A stretch of DNA of 64,000 nt, from contig OY829657.1 of assembly GCA_963691815.1 (NCBI GenBank), positions 28,029,243 to 28,093,242 on the forward strand, given 5' to 3'. Under the pieces are notes generated by a model. The model had not been told where the DNA came from and did no database searches. It was given only the letters and a program-made list of their open reading frames with translations. Position 1 is the first letter of the stretch. Every line of letters starts with the position of its first letter. Positions 1-10,000 of this stretch are shown piece after piece. Both the position numbers and the translations under genes were made by a program. This DNA comes from Echiichthys vipera. Its lineage: Eukaryota; Chordata; Actinopteri; Perciformes; Trachinidae.

Positions 1-507
1 GATGTCCGCGGTAGCGAGCGCGAAACCGGAAGCAGGAAGTAATACCGGAAATGACTGAACCGGAAGTGACGTCGTGGTATGACGCGATGAATAAAAAATA
101 TTAATTCAGCAAACAAACTGGTTTAACTGTATTTCTTAACAGAAACAGGCATTAATTAACCCTTTAAATAATAAACAACAATGTTAATGACTTAAGGTCA
201 ACACACTTCCTGTTCATTTTTGAATCCTAGAGAAGAAAACATTGTTGAAATCTTCTCTTCTGACACAATGGTTACTGTTCTCTAATTTTACTCACTGTTT
301 TTGTCTCTAAATAAAGGTTTTTGTTGAAGTGCCTTGGTCATTTTAAAATCATGCTAGTACAGTGGAATATACGCAGTGGATATTCTATCAATTGTGAACA
401 ATAACAATTAACAATATTTCCAAAATAAATCAAGTATTAATATTGTGTTCTCTAATTCTGATCTCCTTTGTATGTAGTAACCTGTCACTGGTCCCTCTCT
501 CCTGTAG
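1..507 (+). other. galc: last intron of galc (partial)
   Basis: Non-coding sequence ending at the galc terminal acceptor. The first ~100 bases are GC- and CpG-rich and hold three CCGGAA motifs plus a CRE-like TGACGTC. The rest is AT-rich with no feature I can name. Confidence 0.7.
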
Positions 508-654
508 GGTCAGTATGCGTCAGGGCAGCTGAATGGATACCCACTGTGGCAGAACGCTGTGGTGCTGACACCAAAGAATGGCTGGGCTGCCATAGGAACA
601 GGCTCTTTTGAATTTGCTCAGTTTGATAATTTTGCTGTGGTGGCAGAATATTGA
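508..654 (+). CDS. galc: galactosylceramidase, terminal coding exon (partial gene)
   Basis: This is the last coding exon of galactosylceramidase, the lysosomal enzyme that removes galactose from galactosylceramide and psychosine. A polypyrimidine tract and acceptor (ctcctgtag) precede it. The 48 codons then read in frame to TGA. The peptide contains [20 protein letters not shown], which matches the conserved C-terminal end of the lectin-like domain of vertebrate GALC as I know it (the human protein reads [20 protein letters not shown]). The rest of the gene lies to the left of the window. Whether this is galca or galcb of a duplicated fish pair cannot be decided from one exon. The last residues (VVAEY) differ from the human EATR end, which is normal for the extreme C-terminus. 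Confidence 0.93.
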   Translation, partial: [48 protein letters not shown]

Positions 655-875
655 TTTAACTGAAATAATGATTTAGACATTCTGTGAGTATTGCAATCAG
701 TTTAATTTATTAACACTCCAGTAAGATAAATATAGATTTGTTTTCTTCCTCTATAAAGATTGAAAAGGTTTTCTGCACAAATTACAAGATCATATGGGCA
801 CATGATGTAACATAACACATCCTTGAAATCAGCTGTCTGGTATAATTGTAAATAATTTTTAACTGTTTTTTATGT

Positions 876-881
876 AATAAA
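876..881 (+). promoter_or_regulatory. galc: galc polyadenylation signal
   Basis: AATAAA about 220 bases after the galc stop codon, in an AT-rich 3'UTR. It is followed by a T/GT-rich stretch (atgttttgttagtt) that could be the downstream element. It is the first canonical hexamer after the stop. Confidence 0.7.
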
Positions 882-1702
882 AAGTTTTCTAAATATAATT
901 ATGTTTTGTTAGTTATGATTTAAAATGTAAAGGGCTGGCATGAAAAACTGTCTGCTTGCCATGCCTGTTCAATTTGGCGTATCCATTCACTTGGATGGAA
1001 ACTGTTTCTCAAATGGAGATACTACCCCTAGGGGAACGTTGGGGTACTGCAGGGAGTGCTTGAGATTTGTTTTAATTCAGTTTGCTGATCAGTTATGAAT
1101 CATTCCTAAAATAGTTCTAATGATGAATTAATTCACTGATGGATTCTAAACTTTTCAAATGCAACTGGTGTCTTTCAGTTTTGTTTTTTAGTAAATCAGC
1201 CTGATGGAGCAGCACTGAATTGTACATCTTTACACTTTTTTTTAGCAAAAGGGGATCGGGGGTACTTTGCTAAAACATTTCAAACAGGGTAGATTATTGA
1301 AAAAGTTTGATAACCATTGCTGTATGGTAAGTATTGCTATAAACCATGAAGTCTGGTACAATAACACATGTCCCCTGCAAAACAACAGCAGGTAGAAACT
1401 CCAGTTCCACTACACTTCCACTGTCCAGGAGCAAGGTTGGACGGGGTCATCCCTCTGTTCCCTGGTCGCATAAGCCTCTGCGGGTTTAATTTAGCATTTT
1501 GTTGGGTTAGGGGTTACCATTAGGGTCAGGGTTAGGGGGCACTGTTAGGTACTACATAGGCCTATTTGCCTGTTAAAAAAAAATAACAGACTGGGCAACA
1601 TAGGACCCTTTTATTTAAAAAAAGATCGGTTGGGGGGCCGCGGGTGCCTTTTGCTGCATGTCTCTCTCTCACCCCATTTCCTCTCTGTCCTATATAATAA
1701 AG

Positions 1703-1889
1703 GCTTTAAAAACCGCAAAAAAGTAGTTGAGATCAAGAAGATCCGTAAAATCAGCTGTGATAAACTGGTGTCAGACACTTCACCCAAACTAAGGCCTCCT
1801 CCTTACACCAGATACATTCCACAAGATTTGGGGAAGAGTTTGAAATGGAAAATGCCACAGTTCATGCTGAATGAATACTACAGTATATG
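1703..1889 (+). other. unassigned exon-like ORF between galc and ak7
   Basis: A 62-codon open stretch is bounded by a plausible acceptor (pyrimidine-rich tract, then taataaag at 1702) and a strong donor (ATATG/gtaagt at 1890). The peptide is basic at its start (KKVVEIKKIRKISCDKL) and proline/tyrosine-rich later (PPPYTRYIPQDLGKSL). I do not recognise the protein. It is in the same orientation as both neighbouring genes, but neither galc nor ak7 has a place for it. It may be an exon of an unrecognised small gene, a pseudogene remnant or chance. No partner exon was found nearby. Confidence 0.3.
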
Positions 1890-2623
1890 GTAAGTGGTTT
1901 TAGAAAAGATATGGTTTTAGGATCATCATCTACTTTCAAGTTTACTTGTCTTCACCAGAGCCTATGTAAACCGGATATAAATAGCAGCCTACCCATTTTG
2001 AGTGGAAGACTTTTGAACCAAAACTAAACTTTTGGTACATCCTGCTGCTATTATAATATTATTCTAAAGATTGTTTACCTCTAAGTCCAATTAACCCGTA
2101 AGTCTAAGTCCATTTGAACAGTGCTCACGCGACTGGAGGAAGACGTCTTGTCAGAGCATTCATTTTTTCCCATGTTCCATTTTGGATCTTCTCGTCTATG
2201 GACACAGTTGAAACCGGGGACATAGCCTGGGACAGCAGTGGCTGGGGACAGGTCACTGAAAACAGGGACTGACCCCTGAAACTGGGGATGTCTGGTAAAC
2301 CTATACTAAGGTTACATTAATAATGGGACTTGTGGTTAGGGTACATGTTGTAAACTCGTCAACGTTCTGGTTGTTAATGCAACAAGCTGCTGGGAGTAGC
2401 TGTGTTCTGTGTATATGTAGTATGTGCATCGTTGTGATACCTTTAGACTACATGGAGGCATATTTCATACGGTGACTCTCTTAGTTTATCCACCTCTATG
2501 ACCTCTACCTGATAGAGAGAGCTTTTTATTGGCCAATTTACTAAAAAGTCGAAGCACCGTTCGGTTTGTTCGATTTCTGCGACACAAGATATCGCGCGAC
2601 AACGCTCGTTGATGGCGCGAGGG

Positions 2624-2639
2624 CCATCTCCATGACAAC
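2624..2639 (-). promoter_or_regulatory. ak7: candidate RFX X-box in ak7 promoter
   Basis: Read on the minus strand this is GTTGTCATGGAGATGG, which resembles the RFX X-box (GTTGCCATGGCAAC type) in its first half and less so in its second. It lies 43 bases upstream of the ak7 ATG. AK7 is a cilium gene and such genes are often RFX targets, so the position makes sense. The match is imperfect, so this is an inference. Confidence 0.3.
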
Positions 2640-2681
2640 GGGACAGCAACAACACTTGTTAACAGCTGTACACAGGCTAAT

Positions 2682-2765
2682 ATGGCGGAGGAACTCATTC
2701 AACAGTCGCCTAAAATAATTTTTATCAACAGCATCGACTCGTACGCTTCTAAATGTATTGCCAAG
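2682..2765 (+). CDS. ak7: ak7 exon 1
   Basis: It encodes residues 1-28, including the first strand of the NAD-binding-like fold (KIIFINSIDSYASKCIAK), and ends at AAG/gtaaat in phase 0. The human protein has the equivalent VFINLLDSYSS segment. Confidence 0.9.
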
Positions 2766-4020
2766 GTAAATATATTTGATATATCTGTCTGAATTGAGTA
2801 AACCAAGCTGGTAACGCCGTGGTTTGTAGACTGCCATAGCGTAAATGTTATTATGGACACCGATGACACGTTTGTGGACCACTCTGGTCAGCAACACAGA
2901 GTAGCTAACGTTCCCTCTCTGCAGTTTCTGTCTGAATGTGTGGTCCGAGCACCTGTTGGTCCTGATGGAGAGATGGAGACTGAGGAAGAGGAGCAGAGGG
3001 TAGCATCAAACCGCAGCGGAGCTCCCGCACACGCTTTTCACGTCGTTGGAACCGTTTCTGACAAATGTGACGAGGACAGGCCTTATGTCCTGGAGGAGTA
3101 TTCAGTGAGAAGGCCTGCTTACTGAATGAAAAGCTGCCCAATAGCTGTGCTGTGTGTGTAGCCTGCTATAAAGGAACATAATCTACGTATAGGTCAGTTT
3201 AAATCCAGGACTAATGGCATTTCTGTTTTATTTCTTGTTTGTATGAAAGAGACTGGCTAGGGATGAGCTACTTTCAAAGCTGATGGACTGCAACGTTATA
3301 ATCTACAACATTACCCAGCATGCCGAGCAGGTGGAGGAAGCCTTCTGGGCTCTATCAGGTAAGCACTTCTCAGTCACATATGTTTACTGTTGTTAATCGT
3401 TGATTCTAAGTTTTCTTATTACACTTGTTCTAGTGCAGGGGCGTCAAACTCAGGCCCGTGGGCCAAATCTGGCCCGCGGTGTTATTATATTTGGCCCGCA
3501 AGATCATATCATGGTTCTATGAGAGCTGGCCCGTGAGTATATAGTACATACACGTCTACTTTTCTGTTGACGAACATGAGCATCCATGCTACCAGTCTCT
3601 TCAGACAAACTTAATCCACCCCTCCCCAAAAATGGCCAAAAGAAAGATGGAAAACAGGAGCTTTCAACTCCGGTGGGAGGCAGATTATTTGTTTATGAAG
3701 GTAAAGACCTGTTTGTCTCGTCTGCAGAGCCACCATGGCTGTAACAAAACAATAAAACATAAGAAACACCAATATTGCGTTTGGCCCGCAACTTTGTCCC
3801 AGTTTTTAATTTGGGCCCCTGTGAATTAGAGTTTGACACCGCTGTTCTGGGGATGTCTACAACAGCATCTAGAAGCGTAGTGTCACATTAATATTTTCTC
3901 ATAATGCTGCTCATAGATACAGTTCATTGGAGCACTAACTGTCTGTTCTCAGAACTACTAATATTGAAACATCAGTCCTATCAGCCTGCGGCTAATATCA
4001 TACCATAATAATCGTAATAA

Positions 4021-4057
<37 letters not shown>

Positions 4058-7000
4058 GTGTAAAATAATAATCATAATAATAATAGATCAATATAACACT
4101 TTTCTAAGTACTTAAAGACGCTTTACACATAAAAAATAGACAATTAAACAGGAAGCTAAACAACAGTAGAACAAAAGAACATCACATTAATAGAAAAACA
4201 GGATGGAAGATGGTGGATGTTGTAGGTGATCCTGAAGAGATGGGATTTAAGCTGACTCTTGAATGATGGGAGTGTTTCTGAGTTCAGGATGGTGAGGGGC
4301 AGGAAGTTCCAGAGGGTAGGTGAAGCGATGGCAAAGGCTCGGTCCCCCAGGGTGCGACATTTGGTTTTGGTGATGGGGGTGACAGCAGAGCGGAGGCGGC
4401 GAGTGGGGGAGTGGTGATGGAGGAGATCAGTCAGGGGTGCAAGGCTGTTTAGGGCTTTGTAGGTGATGAAGAGGATCTTGAAGTTGAAACGTTGTTGTAT
4501 GGGAAGCCAGTGAAGTTGACGGAGGATGGGAGTGATATGTGCTCTTGAGGGGGAGTGAGTGAGCAGTCGGGCGGTCGAGTTTTTGCCTTTTTGCAGTTTT
4601 TGAAGTGCAGTGGAGGGTAGGCCGTACAGGATGCTGTTGCAGTAGTCGAGTCTGGAGGTGATTAAGGCGTGGACGAGTGATTCGGCGGCTGAGGAGGAGA
4701 GAGTGGGGCGAAGGCGTTCAATGTTGCGGAGGTGGAAGAAAGAAGTTTTGGTGATGTGGTTGATGTGTGACTTGAAGGAGAGTGTGGGGTCCATGATGAT
4801 GCCGTGGCTTATGACCAGGGGGGAGGGAGTGACAGGGAGAAGTTCTGGAAGGTGGGGAGGATGGATTTTGGGCCGAAGATAATGATTTCCCTTTTATTGC
4901 TGTTGAGTTTCAGGAATTTGTGGTTCATTCAGGTTTTGATGTCGGTGAGGGTAGAGAGAATGGCAGAAAGGGGAGTTCATCACCAGAAATGATCCCAACA
5001 GAAAGAAAGTCATCATCGTCATTTCTATTAAAGCAGTATATGTAGTGGTGCAGCAGGCTTTAAGATCATAATTACCATAATGTGTTTTCCTTTTGCACTG
5101 ACGCTCTCCAAGTTAGACAATCCCTTTATTAGTCAGTGTGTCTCCTAGCAACAGAGGAGGTTGAGGGTTTTAAGGTTCTTTTTCCAACTGTTGTCTGTTT
5201 TACGGTTAAGATTAAATGACACACTATTAGTGTATTCAAAGATAGAAATTGTTTGTCTCCTTATTCCTGCAACTTCTACAATGGAGACATTGAAAGTGAT
5301 TGAGTTGTTAGAAAATAATGAGACATATTAATCCCATAATGAATGAATCCAGGATGATTCCTCTTGTGTTGTATTTGTAGCTCTCCACAATGAAATGGGC
5401 CAGTTTATGGGACCAAAGATGTTCATCCTCGTCTCCACAGTGATGACCTGGGCGTGCAGCAAGCCAATCGATCCAGTAAGTGGGCACATACGTAGGGATT
5501 ATTCAACCTTTATATCAATGAACTTGAAGACCAGTTGGACCGTTCAGCTCCAGGTCTCACACTCTTTGACACAGAGATTAGATACCTGCTCTATGCAGAT
5601 GATCTTGTTCTGTTATCCCCAACCAGTGATGGTCTTCAACATAACTTGAACATCCTGGAAAAATACTTCCATAAATGGGCCATTGATGTAAACTTCAAGA
5701 AAAGTCAAGTTATGATATTTCAAAAAAAGCCCTGATGTCTTGAAAACAAATACCATTTTACTTGGAACAACACTATAAATGAACACACCAAACATTACAC
5801 TTACCTTGGTCTGATCATATCTGCATCAGGAAATTCCCATATGGAAGTAATTGTACTCAAAGAAAAAATAATGTTTCCCATCACGGCTGAACATACAAAG
5901 ATGGGCTCTAACATTTTGGACACATCTGAATTGAAGTGCAAAACATACACTTCCATTCAAAGCACTAAAAAGCCAAGAGCTGAACCCTGAAACCAGTCCC
6001 CTCAGTCAGCTGATGGTGCAGCTCACCAACCAGGCTCCCATAAGCACTGTCTCAACACAACAGAATCCAAGTCAAAAGATCGATATTTGGAACATTGGAC
6101 AAATGTAACTAAAACCCAAAGTCGACTCAATTGTTATCTGACTCTAAACAGAATATAATGGCTGAGTATCTCCACTCTGTCAGAGATAAGAAGCAGAGAT
6201 AGATCCTGACCAAATACAGGCTCAGTGACCACCAACTGTCAGCAGAGACAGGAAGACACAGACAGACATGGCTGCCCAAAGAGGAGCGTGGATGTGGTCC
6301 CTGTTGGACGGGGGAGGTAGAGACGGAGATGCACTTCCTCCTTCACCGTGAGAAGTTCTCCTCACTGAGAGACCTCCACTACAGGGAAACAGTGAAGAGA
6401 CTTTCACACTTTGAAATGTTGAGCCCAGAGGAGAAATTGTCTGTTCTCCTGGGTGAAGGGACAGCAGCTGCCCTGGCAGCTCAGTGTGTCTCTGCCTGCC
6501 ACAACCTGAGAGTCGCACCAGCAATACAGCATCTGATATGAAATATACTGGCAATTGTTTCTTATGAAATGTTTCTTGATTTAAATAGATGACTGACCTG
6601 ATAACTTCTAAATCAAACTTAAAGCAGACTGACTTGATAACTTCAGAATCAAACTTAAAGCAGACTGACTTGATAACTTCAGAATCAAACTTAAAGCAGA
6701 CTGACTTGATAACTTCTGAATCAAACTTAAAGCAGGCTGACTTGATAACTTCAGAATCAAACTTAAAGCAGACTGACTTGATAACTTCCAAATCAAACTA
6801 AAGCAGACTGACTTGATAACTTCAGAATCAAACTAAAGCAGACTGACTTGATAACTTCAGAATCAAACTAAAGCAGACTGACTTGATAACTTCAGAATCA
6901 AACTTAAAGCAGACTGACTTGATAACTCTAGAATCAAACTTAAAGCAGACTGACTTGATAACTTCAGAATCAAACTTAAAGCAGACTGACTTAATAACTT

Positions 7001-10000
7001 CAAAATCAAACTTAAAGCAGACTGACTTGATAACTTCAGAATCAAACTTAAAGCAGACTGACTTAATAACTTCAAAATCAAACTTAAAGCAGACTGACTT
7101 GATAACTTCAGAATCAAACTTAAAGCAGACTGACTTAATAACTTCAAAATCAAACTTAAAGCAGACTGACTTGATAACTTCCGAATCAAACTTAAAGCAG
7201 ACTGACTTGATAACTTCAGAATCAAACTTAAAGCAGACTGACTTGCCGGTGTTTCGGTTTAACGAGTCACTCTGTTAACTGGAGACTTTCAGCTGAGTGC
7301 CTCAGTGGTTGCCGTAGTGACTGCAGATGATGAAAACAGGATTAGGTTTTTAAGAGAGATACTCATAGACTGTATAAAAAGGAGATACTCTGAGATCTGT
7401 TTTACTTCATCAGGGTGACAGGTAGGTGGCTGGTGGCGCACCGAGTTAACCTCTTGACTTTCATTGATTTTCGACATGACTACCAATCTCCTAAAAAAAG
7501 TTTTTTTTAAAGTGGTGAATAAATTATTCACATACGTGTTTACACAAGCAGGTTTTAAAGACAAATACATTAATTTAGAAAATTAATTAGAGCTAGATAT
7601 TTGTTTGAAGAGCAACTCCCTCTCTTCCTGTTACCGTAACAACAGACAATAAGCCACTGACACATTTCCTCAAACAAAACTATAAAGACTGATCAGGGAG
7701 GTGACGTTATGTTTAACATTGTAATGAAAAACTAAACAGAGGCATTCACGAGGACAGCTACGCATTCTTATGTTAACATCTGCCGTCACTACGGCAACCA
7801 CAGACTCTTTTGGCTGAAAGTGTCAGTTAACAGGTCACTGGTTAAACCCAAACACCGGTCTGGAGAGTAAACGTCTGTCAGAGCAGTGATGTCTTCTAGT
7901 CTGCACAGTTTCAGGAGACCTGCAGTGGATTCAGCTGCACCGGGTCAGTGCATGTCAGTGTTTCTGAGGCTGTTCTCATGTCTCATTCTGGCTGCTGGTA
8001 TCTGTGCTGACCTAAACATTAACCTACTCAGTAGACCTGCCCCGATGAGAGTCACACATGACCATTGGTCTTTCCTTTCCTTCTCAAACTACGTCACAAT
8101 TGATTGTTCACAGCGCAATTATAAGAATTTCTCAGAGGAGAAACCCCAGAACCCCCGACTTTTTTCAACATACTATACTAGTATAGAGACTTTCTTTTTG
8201 TGAAAATTTGGATCTTCGGATCAATTTGAAAACAGTTTTACAGATACTAAATATAGGCAATACAACTTAATGTGAAAAAAAAAAGAGACTGGTGGCATGG
8301 TTGCTCATGTTTGTTAACAGAAAAGTAGACGTGTATGTGCTATTTACTCGCGTGCCAGCTCTCATAGAACCTTGATATGATCTTGCGGGCCAAATATAAT
8401 TACATCGCGGGCCTGAGTTTGACACCCCTGCTTTATTTTATGCAAATTGAAAATATTTTGAGAGCCATATAAACAAAGTTATTCGACTCCCATTACAAAT
8501 TAGTTTTTTTGGCAAAGTTTCAAGATTCAAGATTCAAGAAGCTTTATTTATCCAGAGGGAAATTATTGTGCAACAGTTTCAATACAAAGGTGGGAAAGGA
8601 TCAGAGTGACAATAAGCTAACATAAATCAAATAAAATAAAGCTAACATAAAAAAAATCAAACAATAACTAAATGTGACAGAGTGCAACGGACATTGTGGT
8701 TAAACGTAGGTATATACAATATACAACAATACGCATCGTGCAGTTTAGCAGGATGTTGAAATAAAATAAGTGCAAACTAAATAAGTGAGAAGGAGCGATA
8801 AGTGATAACAGTAGATAAGTTACAGTAAAGTACAGTAAAGTGTAGCAGCCTTTCTTAGTGAAGTAAGTCACAGTACAACTAAAAAAGTGAGATTTGCTCA
8901 GGACACAGTGGCCCTCATTTATCAAACGAACGTACGGCAGAAAAACGTGCGTACGACCATTTCCTGGCAAACGTCTGCATTTATCAATTTGGACGTGAGC
9001 GGGAGGTACGATCAAATCTCACGTCTGGTCTGAGATCGTGTACGCACATTTGAGCCTGTGCATTTGCGGTGCAGCACAGCAAAATCTGGCTGAAAATAAT
9101 GAACAAACCTCAGCTGTCATTAAGCATAAGCAGTCACATATTAAGAACAGTTGAAAACAGATTCTTAAAACGAATAAAAAAAAAAAAAAAATTGTGGTTG
9201 GAGCAATTGATTGTACTCATGTGCGTCTGAAGGCACCATCCATGAATGATTACGCATTCATCAATCGCAAAAACTACCACTCGATAAATGTACAGGTGAT
9301 TTGTGATGCCAAGCTGTCGCTTTTAAACGTGGTGGCCAGGTGGCCGGGGGGGACACACACGATTCTTTTATATTTCAAAACAGCTCGGCTCCAGCCCCCC
9401 CCGACCCCGACATTGAATTAATTAATGAACGTGTTGGCGCCCGGCTGCAGCAAGATGCACTGCAGAGCCAAAGTCATCTCCTCGGTTGGTGGCTACCCTC
9501 AATAAATTGCATTAAATCAAACAAGGTATCAGATGATTAACATCTTCGTATGGTTCTAGGTGACAAAGGTATTCTCTTACGGAATACCTAATAACCCCGC
9601 TGGCAAACCCCGCTACAGAGCAAGAGCGCCGGTGTTGTGCCGTGAAATGCACCCCCTCGCATTATAGGGGATATTCTGGATCAGAAGGCTGTTGTTTCCA
9701 CCTAAAGGAGTAGTTTATATACAGCTAACCCACAACGGTCAGAACATTGGTTACTTACAGTCTTTAAACTATTTTAAAGAGTTTAAAAACACAAACTTGG
9801 ATAATAGCGAACACAAAACAACACCCTTTTGTATGCTCTGTGGAAATATACTGCAGCCATAATTACAAAATGAATGAAATGGATCTTTTGAGCAAGTTGA
9901 ATGTATTTGACTCAGCGTTTCCTAAATAAAATCCCAGTTTTTCTTGCAATTCATATGTTCAAAGGTGTGTGCTTTTAATTGGATTACCTGTATATAAACT

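Noticed and set aside
2443..3141. Several minus-strand ORFs over ak7 exons 1-2
   Set aside because: Shadows of the coding strand; the plus-strand exons have family identity and splice sites.
5476..5740. Alternative extension of ak7 exon 4 into the following ORF
   Set aside because: The donor CCA/gtaagt is strong, phase joins exon 5 perfectly, and the text beyond is a LINE reverse transcriptase.
6591..7245. CRISPR-like array
   Set aside because: Units are head-to-tail with no spacers, in a vertebrate intron; this is a minisatellite.
6222..7278. Long ORFs with TDLITSESNLKQ or SALSLILKLSSQ repeats
   Set aside because: They exist only because the 36-bp minisatellite is divisible by three; there is no start context, no splice signals and no composition of a real protein.
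7246..7858. hAT assignment for the long-TIR element
   Set aside because: Ends (ccggtgttt) do not look like the CAGGGG-type hAT ends of the other MITEs, and no 8-bp duplication was seen.
7886..8203. ORF with a hydrophobic, signal-peptide-like start
   Set aside because: No splice site, domain or family similarity, and it lies among transposon remains in an intron.
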